Below, in pieces: positions 51,411-60,075 of a DNA stretch of 64,000 bases; the first letter of the stretch is position 1; each line of letters begins with the position of its first letter. Source of the stretch: Actinomycetes bacterium. GTDB lineage: Bacteria > Actinomycetota > Acidimicrobiia > Acidimicrobiales > Microtrichaceae. The notes beneath the pieces were generated by a model. That model was given only the letters and a program-made list of their open reading frames with translations, had not been told where the DNA came from and searched no databases. The stretch covers positions 124,001 through 188,000 of the forward strand of contig JAAEPF010000017.1 of assembly GCA_024222295.1 (NCBI GenBank), in the 5' to 3' direction. A program made the position numbers and the translations under genes.

Positions 51411-52395
51411 GCCTCGCGATTGCCGCGGCAGCTGCGAGACCGGAAAGCACTGCGCCCTCCACCCTTGGCTCGCCGAATGCGTCACCGGCCAGCACCAACG
51501 GGGGAAGCCCTGACGCCACCAGGCAGCGGTCGGGGTGGGACACGACGGGGCGCGCATAGCGCCAGCGTTGCACCTGTGAAGCTCCGGCGATGGGTGGGGA
51601 ATCGAGCTCGGCGGCGCCCAGGAGTGATGAGAGCACGGCCTCGTCGGGTGACCTCCACAATCGCCGACTCTCTTCGGCGCTTGCGTGGATCGTCACCGCA
51701 GGTGATTCGGACACACCCTTGGTTTGGTTGTCCGCCATCCAGTCGATGGGCCCGCTGGCTGGGTCGACGGCACCGGGCTCGGGCAGCCCCGAGGGTCCGC
51801 TGAGCGGCACGAGCGCAGCAAGGCACGGGTCGTAGGCGATCGCGTCCAGGGCCTCTCGGTCGCTGCGGGCGAGTTGCACCTGTCCCGCTTCGATCATTTG
51901 CAGGGACTGCGGCACAGGTGCGGTGAGGATGACTGCGTCCACGTGCGTTTCGTAGCTGGCCGCCCGCAGTCGCCACGCGCCGTCCACGATGCTCACGGAC
52001 TCGACCCGCTGCTCCCTGCGCACGTCGCTGCCCCCCGCGAGGTGCTTTGCGATGTCGTTCATGGAGCGCACACCGCGATAGCGGATGTGGCCGTCTGCGA
52101 CTTCGGGTGCTTGGTCCTCCAATCCCCGGGTTCCCACCCTGGCGGAGAACCAGGGGGTGGCGATGCCCTCGGCCTCCCAGTGCCCGACCATCTCGGTGAA
52201 CCGACCGGTGTGGGTGGTCAGGAACTGGGCGCCGTGGTCGATTGTCGCTTCGCCGATCCTCCGCGTGGCCATCCGACCCCCCACGCCACGCGCCTTGTCG
52301 AGTACGACCACGTCACAACAGCTGCGCAAGGTCCTCGCTGAGGTCAGCCCTGTGATTCCTGCGCCGACTATTGCGACACTCGGCCGATCACCCAT
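51385..52395 (-). CDS. Renalase-like FAD-dependent NAD(P)H oxidase/amine oxidase
   Basis: 336 residues. FAD-binding GXGXXG is VAIVGAGITGLTSARTL, followed by VLDKARGVGGRMATRR and DHGAQFLTTHTGRF, which together are the renalase signature; the C-terminal flavin contact is PLVLAGDAFGEPRVEGAVLSG. Bacterial renalases reoxidise isomeric NAD(P)H forms that would inhibit dehydrogenases. A leaderless -10 hexamer precedes the ATG. Confidence 0.87.
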   Translation of the reverse strand: MGDRPSVAIVGAGITGLTSARTLRSCCDVVVLDKARGVGGRMATRRIGEATIDHGAQFLTTHTGRFTEMVGHWEAEGIATPWFSARVGTRGLEDQAPEVADGHIRYRGVRSMNDIAKHLAGGSDVRREQRVESVSIVDGAWRLRAASYETHVDAVILTAPVPQSLQMIEAGQVQLARSDREALDAIAYDPCLAALVPLSGPSGLPEPGAVDPASGPIDWMADNQTKGVSESPAVTIHASAEESRRLWRSPDEAVLSSLLGAAELDSPPIAGASQVQRWRYARPVVSHPDRCLVASGLPPLVLAGDAFGEPRVEGAVLSGLAAAAAIARLSGVAQLD

Positions 52396-52401
52396 CGGCG
52401 C

Positions 52402-52407
52402 AAGCTA
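52402..52407 (-). promoter_or_regulatory. -10 hexamer TAGCTT before the renalase-like gene
   Basis: TAGCTT, six bases, then ATG at 52395 on the minus strand. Confidence 0.5.
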
Positions 52408-52520
52408 CCCCTGGCGCAGCGGTCGGGACGGTCGGCCCGACGCGCTGGCTGCGGACGAGTTCCGGGATTTCCCGTGAGTTGCTCATCCAACGGCACGGGC
52501 GCGGGCGAATCACTCTCCGT

Positions 52521-53714
52521 ATGGGTGAAAGCATCGACACCAGGGACGGCGTGATTGTCGTGGGCGGCGGCTACGCGGGTCTTCATGCAGTGCGGGCGGT
52601 GGCCAGCCGTTCGGTCCCCGTGACGCTCGTGGATCGGGAAGGCCGACATGATTTCGTGACCCGCCTCGCATCCGTCGCCGGCGGCACCGCACCGTTGGGT
52701 GACGCCGGCAGGCCGATTGGAGAGTTCGCCTCCGACGTGGAGCGCGCCGCGGTGGCAGAGGTCGGCGACGGCTGGGTGCGGCTGGTCGACGATCGGATCC
52801 TCTCAGCTGATGCGGTCGTCGTGACAACCGGTGCCGAGGTCTCACGGCCTCCGATTGAGGGCATAGAGCATGCGTACGGACTTCGCAACGCACAGGATGC
52901 TGCGTGGCTACGGTCGGCGATAGCCGAGGCTGAGTCCCTCGTGATCATCGGTGGTGGCGCCACAGGGGTGCAGCTCGCCGGAGCGGCATCCATCGCCCAT
53001 CCCGGGCTTCGCATCGAGCTACTCGAGGCAGAGCACAGGTTGCTGGCTGGTCTGCCCGCCGAGCTGGCCTCGGGCGCGCGGCGGATCCTCGGTGACAGGG
53101 GCGTGGTGGTTCGTCTCAGCCACAGCGTCGAGCGAATCACCACCGCTGGAGTGGAGACCGCCTACGGCTCGGTCGACGGCATCGTCGTCTGGGCCGGCGG
53201 CTTCGAGGCCGACACGTCGGGCATCGGGCTGCCCACCGCCGAGGACGGGCGGATTCTTGTTGACGACCGGCTCCGGGTGCGCGACTTCGAGCGCACGTTC
53301 GCGGCCGGCGACGTGGCAGCCCACGTCGACGGCCGCGGCGACCGGCTCCCGATGTCGGCCCAGGTTGCCGTGGGTGCAGGCTCGGCCGCCGGCGCCAACG
53401 CAGCCCGTCTGGTGCGCGGCCGAGATCTGCAACGGGTCCGACTGTCACAGATCGGCTGGGTGCTCGATCTCGGAGGTCGCCGGGGAGTCGCCCGGGTGGG
53501 CCCGTTCTCGCTGAGCGCTCCGTTCCTGGACCAGTTCGCTCCGGTCATTCACGACTTGATCGACCTCAAGAACCTCTTGGAGATCGGCGGCGCCGCAGGC
53601 CTACGGTTCGCGCCTTCGTCGGTCACGGGTCCGCTCGGCTGTGTGTCGCCAGACGTGCCCGACGCAGGTGTGCGTCCGAGGCTGGCTTCCGACCGGCGTT
53701 CAGCCGACCGGTGA
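52521..53714 (+). CDS. NDH-2-like FAD-dependent pyridine-nucleotide oxidoreductase
   Basis: 397 residues of the type II NADH dehydrogenase/ferredoxin-reductase fold. FAD motif GVIVVGGGYAGLHAVRAV, NAD motif SLVIIGGGATGVQLAG, an ATG-like motif VVVTTGAEVSRPPIEG, and the second FAD contact TFAAGDVAAHVD. The NDH-2 glutamine/alanine quinone-site motif is roughly matched by SAQVAVGAGSAAGANAARL. No C-terminal amphipathic anchor is obvious, so a soluble disulfide or quinone reductase is also possible. ATG start lacks a ribosome binding site. Confidence 0.8.
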   Translation: MGESIDTRDGVIVVGGGYAGLHAVRAVASRSVPVTLVDREGRHDFVTRLASVAGGTAPLGDAGRPIGEFASDVERAAVAEVGDGWVRLVDDRILSADAVVVTTGAEVSRPPIEGIEHAYGLRNAQDAAWLRSAIAEAESLVIIGGGATGVQLAGAASIAHPGLRIELLEAEHRLLAGLPAELASGARRILGDRGVVVRLSHSVERITTAGVETAYGSVDGIVVWAGGFEADTSGIGLPTAEDGRILVDDRLRVRDFERTFAAGDVAAHVDGRGDRLPMSAQVAVGAGSAAGANAARLVRGRDLQRVRLSQIGWVLDLGGRRGVARVGPFSLSAPFLDQFAPVIHDLIDLKNLLEIGGAAGLRFAPSSVTGPLGCVSPDVPDAGVRPRLASDRRSADR

Positions 53715-53970
53715 TCACAACCCGGCTCTGGGTGGACACACCACCCGAGGCGCGGCACGTGTTCCGGTCAAGGTCGATTCGTGGGTCTCGGCGGCTCACG
53801 TCGTGTCCGTGGAGGCCGAACAATGGTGGCGAGCGCGTGGCATCGCGGGACCGCCCGCCAAGCCGTTGGAGAGGCGGTATCGGGTGGGCCCGCAGGCTGT
53901 GACTCTCGCTTGGGCGGCACCCATCTCGCTTTCTTCCTTGGACGGATCTGCAGTAACGTGATCTTCACGC
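53715..53970 (+). other. 256-base gap before the initiator tRNA, no gene seen
   Basis: Only short overlapping frames with no family character. The right end should hold the tRNA promoter. Confidence 0.4.
53954..53959 (+). promoter_or_regulatory. -10 box TAACGT of the initiator tRNA
   Basis: TAACGT ends 11 bases before the tRNA gene. A TTCTTC 17 bases upstream is a weak -35 candidate. Confidence 0.4.
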
Positions 53971-54098
<128 letters not shown>

Positions 54099-54272
54099 GG
54101 CAGACACCGGAGCCGGCGTCAAACCGATGTCAAACGAATCGGCGCGGACACACCGAGTCCCAGCAGGATTGGGTTCGTTTCGCGCGGCTAGCTGTCGCAC
54201 CCGGGAGGCTTCCCAGAATCCCTTTTCAAGAACCCGGAATAGGGCGCAGGGAAACAGGCGTACCAACACGGA

Positions 54273-54650
54273 CTAGTTGGTGTTGGCCAATCGAATTGGC
54301 CCCCGCGCTGTTGAGGCATCGACCGGTCTTCCGTCCTGCAGTATCTGAATCCGTCCCTTTGCGTGCAGGCGTCTGGCCGCCGCACGAGCGGGTTCGACGA
54401 GAGACCTCCATTGTTCAGAGCCAACCAGTCGGGCGGCGTCGGTGGGACAGATGGAGCCGTTTCTGTCCGTCTCAGACAACAGTCCCAAGATGGCATCCTC
54501 GAGCTTGCGGTCGACGGGGCGCCGTCGCCGCTTCCGACAGCCAGCCGAGCAGTACCTGACTTCGTCCCAGTTGCGCTCCCAGGCCTTGCGCCAGACCATG
54601 CGTCGACCGCAAACGGCGCAGGTCTTTGACCGTTGAGGGGATCGGCTCAT
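54273..54650 (-). CDS. DUF2256-DUF3253 fusion protein
   Basis: 125 residues. The N-terminal DUF2256 unit is a small zinc-finger-like motif: [20 protein letters not shown] then [12 protein letters not shown], with four cysteines. The rest is DUF3253, a winged-helix-like domain: [40 protein letters not shown] and a C-terminal RGPIRL. Both domains occur next to photolyase/cryptochrome genes in other bacteria. ATG overlaps the photolyase-like stop (ATGA), so both products are made together. Suggests a DNA- or RNA-binding helper of light-dependent repair (inference). Confidence 0.85.
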   Translation of the reverse strand: MSRSPQRSKTCAVCGRRMVWRKAWERNWDEVRYCSAGCRKRRRRPVDRKLEDAILGLLSETDRNGSICPTDAARLVGSEQWRSLVEPARAAARRLHAKGRIQILQDGRPVDASTARGPIRLANTN

Positions 54651-55852
54651 GTCGGCTCCTCGACGCTTCGGCGCCAAGTCGAAAACGAGTTGACCCGAGC
54701 GCCTCCTGGCGGACATAGCCATTGCCATGGATGCGTCTCGCTGACCTTCAGCTTCGAGATCAGGCGGGCGAACCTCGGCACCGGTGCATGGGTTACTGAA
54801 AGAGACAGCCCAGCCAATTCCTCAAGTGGGTCTCCCAACCGGAGTACGAGTTTTCGGCGAGTTCCCAGGTCGGCCAGTGTCTCTGTCAGGAACACGAGCC
54901 GCTTGGAAGACAGCTGTAGGCGGCTGAGCAAAGGTGCGTCGAACACGAATACGGCTGGCAGTTCCGGATTGGCCGACATGGCCGGATCGTTCCCGAGTGA
55001 CTCGGCGGTCAACCACAACCATTCGGAGGGGCCTTGCTTTTGGACCTCGGTGGGTCCGAACAGCCCAGGGCTGTCCATCCTCTGGTATTCCGGCTGCTCG
55101 GCGTAGGCGGGCTCTGTTGGGAAGTCCTCGATTGGGCACGCCTGATTGTGTGGACAGGTGGAACACAACCCCGGAGCGCGCTTGTCCACCTGCCAGCGAC
55201 TGAATCCGTAGGGCTTCGCTGACCCGACGCCGGTCACCCACTGCCAACCCAAGCGGTTAGCAGCACGCGAACCGTCAAGAAGATGCCGGAAGAACTCGTC
55301 TTCCCCACGGCGCCAGTCGAAGCCGTTGCGAACCGACCAATGGCTGGCCAGCCACATGCGCTGCTGGTTAACGAGCCAACCGTCTGTGTGGAGCTCGTCG
55401 ATCGCGGTCGAGACGCATGCAAGATCACGGTCCCAGCCTTCCCCGTCGCGGGCAACCACCATCTCGCGCCTGACCCCGCGACCTGTTCGGGAGCCATGGG
55501 TCGCGTACCAATGTCTCGAGTACTCCTGCCAGAGCAACTCGTCACGGAAGCGCCGCACGTCCTTCTCGGGTCCACCTTCGACTGAGTTCCAAACGCGTTG
55601 AAGTGAGAGCAGGCCATGACGGATGTAGGGAGACAACCGCGAGGCGCCCCGCGAATCTGGCGGCAGAACCTCGTTGCGAGTCCGGGCGTAGCCGCGGACC
55701 TCGAAAGAAGCGAGCGCCGATTCCGCTGCTGTGGCGCCACCGCGCACTGAGCCAGAGCCACGCACATCGTCACTGCACAAGTGCGCCAGACGCGCCGACA
55801 CGAACTCCTCGGCTGCGGCGCGGCCGGTCTCTGGGAGCCGAAGCTCAGTCAT
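54647..55852 (-). CDS. Photolyase/cryptochrome-like flavoprotein with reversed domain order
   Basis: 401 residues. Residues 40-225 are the helical FAD-binding domain of the photolyase family: [75 protein letters not shown] and [19 protein letters not shown] linker has [11 protein letters not shown] (Cys230, 233, 239), a possible metal or Fe-S site. Residues 275-400 resemble the Rossmann-like antenna domain that is N-terminal in ordinary photolyases: [45 protein letters not shown]. So the two halves are swapped. Start ATG 55852. Function: probably light-driven DNA repair or signalling. Confidence 0.8.
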   Translation of the reverse strand: MTELRLPETGRAAAEEFVSARLAHLCSDDVRGSGSVRGGATAAESALASFEVRGYARTRNEVLPPDSRGASRLSPYIRHGLLSLQRVWNSVEGGPEKDVRRFRDELLWQEYSRHWYATHGSRTGRGVRREMVVARDGEGWDRDLACVSTAIDELHTDGWLVNQQRMWLASHWSVRNGFDWRRGEDEFFRHLLDGSRAANRLGWQWVTGVGSAKPYGFSRWQVDKRAPGLCSTCPHNQACPIEDFPTEPAYAEQPEYQRMDSPGLFGPTEVQKQGPSEWLWLTAESLGNDPAMSANPELPAVFVFDAPLLSRLQLSSKRLVFLTETLADLGTRRKLVLRLGDPLEELAGLSLSVTHAPVPRFARLISKLKVSETHPWQWLCPPGGARVNSFSTWRRSVEEPT

Positions 55853-56125
55853 GATGGTCGTTTCTGGGCATGTGCAGATAAAGAAGTCGTGGCTGGAGGT
55901 GAGTGACACGGGTCAACGGCGAACAGGGAAAAGTCTTGGTTGGAGCGGCGACGGTCGTCTTCATTGCCCTGTGCCCGGCTGTCTAATCGTGGTCGGTCCT
56001 GCCGCTCGGGACCACCAATAGTGTGCGATGGCAGCGGCGAGCGTCCCGCGCCGCCTGAGGTGGTGAACAGTTGCCCGTCCGTCAAGAGGTTCATGGATGC
56101 GATGCCAGCGCCGGGTCGCCGAGAT
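55853..56125 (+). other. Gap upstream of the photolyase-like gene, no gene seen
   Basis: About 270 bases, lower in GC than the flanks, without a supported ORF; should hold the promoter of the minus-strand pair. Confidence 0.35.
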
Positions 56126-56420
56126 GACCCGCCCGTGCAACGACGCGATCCCCCGGCAACAACTCGAATCGGTGGCCGAGGTAGAGCCGGACCTCGTGGT
56201 GGCGATGTCGAGTTTGGAGATGACCAACCGGGAGGTCGACGGTGTCTGGTACAACTTCGGTTCGCCCGAATCGGACGAAGTCCTGCTCGGCCTCTTCGGT
56301 GAGACAGTGAACCGGCTGACATCGACGGGAGCCAAGGTTGCGCTGGTGCTGATGCCGGAGGTCGTGGCAGGCACGGAGCGGGGCGTTGGGCCTGAGGAGG
56401 TTGCGCGGGCCGAAACCTGA
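56126..56420 (+). pseudogene. Fragment of an SGNH/acyltransferase C-terminal domain
   Basis: The frame reads TRPCNDAIPRQQLESVAEVE, PDLVVAMSSLEMTNREVDGV, then TSTGAKVALVLMPEVVAG, which looks like the middle of the SGNH domain found at the C-terminus of OafA-type acyltransferases. The GDS nucleophile motif and the final DxxH motif are both missing, so this is a remnant of about 95 codons. It lies just inside the right edge of the tRNA-bounded interval. Confidence 0.45.
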
Positions 56421-56429
56421 ACGATCTTT

Positions 56430-56502
56430 TGGAGCAGGTCGCGCAGCCATCTCCGGGTTCGCAACCCGGGGGTCGCAGGTTCAAATCCTGCCCCCGCCAC
56501 CA
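56430..56502 (+). pseudogene. Degenerate initiator-tRNA copy (right end of the island)
   Basis: Matches tRNA-fMet from the D-arm (GGAGCAG) to CCA, but the 5' acceptor strand is lost (GATCTTT in place of CGCGGGG), the D-stem cannot close and the anticodon loop reads TTCGCAA instead of CTCATAA. The anticodon stem (CCGGG/CCCGG) and T-stem (GCAGG/CCTGC) still pair, with compensatory changes against the intact gene. Not a functional tRNA. Confidence 0.75.
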
Positions 56503-56553
56503 ACGAAACCCGTGTGACAGCAGGCCTCCGGGCCTGCTGTTGTGGTTCGGGGC
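56463..56553 (+). repeat. Direct repeat copy B, partner of 54008-54098
   Basis: Right copy of the 91-base repeat (about 88 percent identical by eye), attR-like. A further GTCAAACGAA occurs about 40 bases downstream of both copies, so the duplicated stretch may be longer. Confidence 0.8.
56517..56540 (+). terminator. Hairpin after the tRNA remnant
   Basis: ACAGCAGGCC, loop TCCG, GGCCTGCTGT: 10 pairs, same core as the terminator at 54059 with three outer pairs lost. Confidence 0.6.
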
Positions 56554-56650
56554 GCCTTGTCGCCGCCGCGCCGAACCTGTGTCAAACGAACTCAGACGCG
56601 CATTGGTAGCGAACTGTCGTCGATCTCTCGCCGGTAGCATCGGGCCACAC

Positions 56651-56989
56651 ATGGTCCTCTTGGTGCTGGCGCTCGTTTCGGGACTGTCGTTCCTTCGCTA
56701 CGGCTTCGAAGTCCTGTTCCGGGTTCGGCTGAAAGACGAGTTCACGCGATACGGGATGCCCGGAATCCGCACCTTCGTCGGCGTGATGGAGATCCTCGGT
56801 GGCACGGCGGTCCTGCTGGGACTCGCCTTCCCGACTCTCGGGGCACTCGCGGCTGCCAGCCTCACCATCTTGATGGTCCTCGGGCTAGTCGTCCGCGTCA
56901 AGGTCCACGACCCACTGCGACTGATGTTGCCCGCTGCCTTGCTGGGCGTTCTCAACGCGGTGCTGGTCGCGCTCTTTCTCAGGTCGTAG
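56651..56989 (+). CDS. DoxX-like small membrane protein
   Basis: 112 residues with four membrane segments. MVLLVLALVSGLSFLRYGFE, then FTRYGMPGIRTFVGVMEILG, GGTAVLLGLAFPTLGALAAA and MLPAALLGVLNAVLVALFLR follow the DoxX pattern, including the RYGMP...GVMEILGG core. Function of such proteins is varied (thiosulfate:quinone oxidation partner, redox defence). ATG 56651; TAGCAT 11 bases before it may be the -10 box. Its 3' end overlaps the next DoxX-like gene on the other strand by 11 bases. Confidence 0.75.
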   Translation: MVLLVLALVSGLSFLRYGFEVLFRVRLKDEFTRYGMPGIRTFVGVMEILGGTAVLLGLAFPTLGALAAASLTILMVLGLVVRVKVHDPLRLMLPAALLGVLNAVLVALFLRS

Positions 56990-57398
56990 CTGCCGCTTCC
57001 AGTTCCATGCCGCTCGGTTCCGACTTAGGGGTTCCGCTCAGGATCGCCGAAGTCGTTGCAAGCGAGAAGACCGATAGCGCGGGCAGGTAGCGCTTGAAGG
57101 GATCGCCGACCTTGAGGTGCATGCCTATGGCACCAAGCATGAAGGCGGCCAGGCCGACCGAGGCGGGGCGGGTCACCCTTGGCTTGAAGAGTCCGACCAA
57201 CATCAAGCTGGCAAGGCTCACCTTCGCCGCGCCCACCGCGTACATGGCGTTCTCCGAGAACCCGTACTCCTCGAACTCTTCCTTCATGTTGGTCGCGTCG
57301 CCGCCTCGGTAGCCGGTGTCCTTGTTGAACCGGTTGAACCAGACATTGAGGATCCACAGAGCAGCAGCGGCCTGGGCCAATTTTCCAAGATATTTCAT
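56979..57398 (-). CDS. DoxX-like membrane protein
   Basis: 139 residues, four membrane segments: LAQAAAALWILNVWF, then AMYAVGAAKVSLASLMLVGL, VGLAAFMLGAIGMHLKVGDP and YLPALSVFSLATTSAILSG. The loop GGDATNMKEEFEEYGFSENA before the second segment matches DoxX-like proteins of the DUF417/DoxX group, and VGAAKVSLASLMLVG is the family core. ATG 57398 starts at the first membrane helix; ATG 57463 would add a tail. Tail-to-tail with the other DoxX-like gene. Confidence 0.72.
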   Translation of the reverse strand: MKYLGKLAQAAAALWILNVWFNRFNKDTGYRGGDATNMKEEFEEYGFSENAMYAVGAAKVSLASLMLVGLFKPRVTRPASVGLAAFMLGAIGMHLKVGDPFKRYLPALSVFSLATTSAILSGTPKSEPSGMELEAAATT

Positions 57399-57495
57399 GA
57401 GCGATGGAAGCCTTCCGTTCGGCAGTCGTAGGAACAGTATGACGTTGCTGCTAGCCGCATTCATCTCGCCGCGGCCCCGTTGAGAGGAACGTTCG

Positions 57496-58953
57496 ATGTC
57501 CACCCCGCAGCCCGGCTGGTACCTGGATCCATGGTCAACAACCCATTGGAGATGGTTCGACGGCACCGACTGGACCGGGCACACGGAACCCATGCGGCAG
57601 CCGGCGGCCAGCCAGGCACCTGCTGCGCCGATGGCTGTGGTCGATGTGGAAACGACCGGCTTGGGAGCAGCGGACCGGATCGTGGAGATCGCTGTCGTGT
57701 CAATCGACGCGACCACTGGGCAGGTGCTTGACGAGTTCGAAACGCTCATCAATCCGCGACGCGACGTCGGGCCGACCAGCATCCATGGTGTCACCGCCTC
57801 GATGGTCACCGACGCCCCCGAATTCGGTGACATCGCAGGGATCATCGCTGAACGATTCGACGGCACCGTGATCGCTGCCCACAACCTCGGGTTCGAGCGG
57901 CGAGTTCTCGGCTCCGAGTTCGACAACTGTGGTGTGGCGTTGGACTGGGGTGCAGGGTTCTGCACCTATGCCGCCACAGGGCTAAAGCTGTCCGAGGCGT
58001 GCTGGGTTCGCGGAATCGAACTCACAGGCGCGCACACCGCTCTCGGTGACGCCCGGGCAACAGCACAGCTCGCATATCAGGTGTGGGGCGACGACGACCC
58101 GGCCGGCTACGTTCAAGCGGCGGTCTCCCGTGCACCGCGCATTGCCGGTACCCGGCTCGCTACCCGATCAAGTGGACGCGACACGGTCGATGCCAGCACG
58201 CAACGGGGTTTCGTGGCGGCCATCGCCAAGAAGGTGACCGGCCCCGGGGACCGCACCGGTCACGAGAACGCCGAGGCGTCCTACTTCGAGCTGATCGACA
58301 GCGTTGTCGAAGACTTCCAAGTCACTGGCGAGGAACGCACAGCATTGACTGAGCTGGCCGACAACCTCGACCTGGACGAGCCGACCGTGCGCGTGCTGCA
58401 CCGCATGTTCGTCAACGAGTGCGTCAACGTCGCAGTTGACGACGACATTGTCACCGACGACGAACTCGAAGCGCTCCTTCGTGTCGCAGCGCTGCTTGAC
58501 GTTCCCGCTGACGTCGTTGCCCAACGTGTCGACAGCTACAGGGCGATGGATGTGGAAGTGGACCTGGTCGAGGGCCTCGAGGTGGGCTTCACCGGCGAAG
58601 CAGTCATCCAAGTGGACGGCACGGACGCTGTGCTCGAACGCGAGGACTTCGAGGACCTGTGTAGCGCCGCCGGCCTGGTGCCGTTGTCCAAGAGCGTGCG
58701 CAAGAAGTCCACGGGCCTACTCGTCGCCGCCGACCCGGAATCACGTTCCGGCACGGCTGGCAAGGCACGCAAGTTCGGGATCCCGATCACGACATCGCAG
58801 GCAATGTTCTCCGCCATCCAATCCGGCCAGCCGTCGGTTCCAGCTCGAGTAATGACCGCCGACCACCTAGCGCTCGTTTGCACAGCGTGCGGAACATCGT
58901 GGCTGGCCAAGAGGCGGCAATCGGAACCGCTGTGCAACAGCTGCAAGTCCTAG
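57496..58953 (+). CDS. DEDDh exonuclease with DUF2510, BRCT and zinc-ribbon parts
   Basis: 485 residues. Residues 1-30 are DUF2510 (PGWYLDPWSTTHWRWFDGTD WTGH), a short Trp-rich unit. Residues 45-195 are a DnaQ-like 3'-5' exonuclease: Exo I VVDVETTGLG, Exo II AHNLGFERRVL, Exo III HTALGDARATAQL, so all catalytic acids and the His are present. Residues 230-365 are helical and acidic (TerB-like). Residues 365-450 look like BRCT (EVGFTGEAVIQVDGTDAVLE, then KKSTGLLVAADPESRSGTAG). The end LVCTACGTSWLAKRRQSEPL and C..C form a zinc ribbon. Suggests DNA repair processing. GAGAGGAA precedes the ATG. Confidence 0.82.
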   Translation: MSTPQPGWYLDPWSTTHWRWFDGTDWTGHTEPMRQPAASQAPAAPMAVVDVETTGLGAADRIVEIAVVSIDATTGQVLDEFETLINPRRDVGPTSIHGVTASMVTDAPEFGDIAGIIAERFDGTVIAAHNLGFERRVLGSEFDNCGVALDWGAGFCTYAATGLKLSEACWVRGIELTGAHTALGDARATAQLAYQVWGDDDPAGYVQAAVSRAPRIAGTRLATRSSGRDTVDASTQRGFVAAIAKKVTGPGDRTGHENAEASYFELIDSVVEDFQVTGEERTALTELADNLDLDEPTVRVLHRMFVNECVNVAVDDDIVTDDELEALLRVAALLDVPADVVAQRVDSYRAMDVEVDLVEGLEVGFTGEAVIQVDGTDAVLEREDFEDLCSAAGLVPLSKSVRKKSTGLLVAADPESRSGTAGKARKFGIPITTSQAMFSAIQSGQPSVPARVMTADHLALVCTACGTSWLAKRRQSEPLCNSCKS

Positions 58954-60060
58954 TGCCCCACCAAACGCGCCGTGTCCGCTGAGCCGGCAGTCTGTCGGTC
59001 TGGCCCTAACTGGGCTTGTCTCTATTCCAGGCTCCGTTGGTCGCGTGGGAGGCGACCCGCTATCTGGGGGTGTCTACTCGTCTTCGCCTGGGAGGTTTCC
59101 ATCCAGCTCGCCGTCTGCCGGATTCACGTGAACCTCTGCCACGTTGCCTCGTTGCTCGATTGAGGAGGCCAAGCCGTTCTTGGTCACGCCACTTGGCAGC
59201 TCGCACTCCAGCTCCACGTACACCAGGTCGAAGCGGAGACACTGCGCGCCCCGGTCGGCAACCGGGCAACATCTTGACGACACGCTTGATTGGTGGGAGC
59301 TGTTTGCCGGCCGGCGCGATGGTCTGTCCGAGAGATGGTGGTCGTTCTGATCCTCGAGGAGAGCGGCAACGAGCGAGAAGACACCGGGCCCTCGATTCTC
59401 ATGCAGGCGTTCGGTTCCCGTTGTCAGCGAAGTAGGTTTCATCGCCAGTCATGGCCAGCGACGGAAGCTCAGCGCAGACACAGGACCGTGGTGAAGACGT
59501 CGTCACGTAGGCGGAGGCGGCTCGCCGACTCGGGCAGAATGGGGTGTACATCCTTTTTGGTGCGAGGGCACTTGGACCAGGCCTGCATGCCGAGCGGCTT
59601 CATGGGCGTGACCGTTGAGTCAGTCGAACGGGAGCTCCGCTGGCGCGAGGAACACGGCTGGGTGGGCCGCGTTCGACGGGGACTCATCGACATCGCGAAG
59701 CTCTTCTCAGGACTGACGTACCCGTGAGACGGCACGTACCTCTGAAGCCGTAGAGCGACGGGGTAGGCGCATGGACTCGAGGCATGCATGGTCATCGACA
59801 GCTGCGCGCCTCGATTTGACCTTGCTTGCGCAGGTTCGGCGACCAGAATTGGTTCGTGAGTTGCGAGGGACAGCTACAAAGCCGCCGAGGGGCCGACTCT
59901 CAAGATGGAGCGTGTCGTAGCTGATGGGACCATCGCTCTGGCGGCCGGCCGACGCGACGTTGCGAACGCAGCATGACGCAGCGCTCGAGGCCCAACTGAC
60001 ACTTCTGAACGCCTCCGCTCCTGGTCTGCGGCACTTCACCCATTCGACGGACTTGGGTGA
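58954..60060 (+). other. 1.1-kb stretch without a supportable gene
   Basis: GC content and codon patterns are irregular and frames on both strands are short. The longest candidates (59290-59727 on plus; 59074-59442 on minus) show no family motif, no ribosome binding site and mixed composition. One minus-strand piece ending LASSIEQRGNVAEVHVNPAD looks protein-like but has no believable start. Probably decayed or foreign DNA. Confidence 0.4.
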
Positions 60061-60075
60061 CTTCTCGTTGCCGCG

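Noticed and set aside
56430-56502. Possible tRNA-Ala(CGC)
   Set aside because: Anticodon and T stems pair, but no 5' acceptor strand complementary to the CCCCCGC exists at the right distance and the D-stem cannot close; it matches tRNA-fMet along its length.
59074-59442. 122-codon minus-strand frame
   Set aside because: Only the last 50 residues look plausible; no start signal, no motif, and the competing plus frames are equally open.
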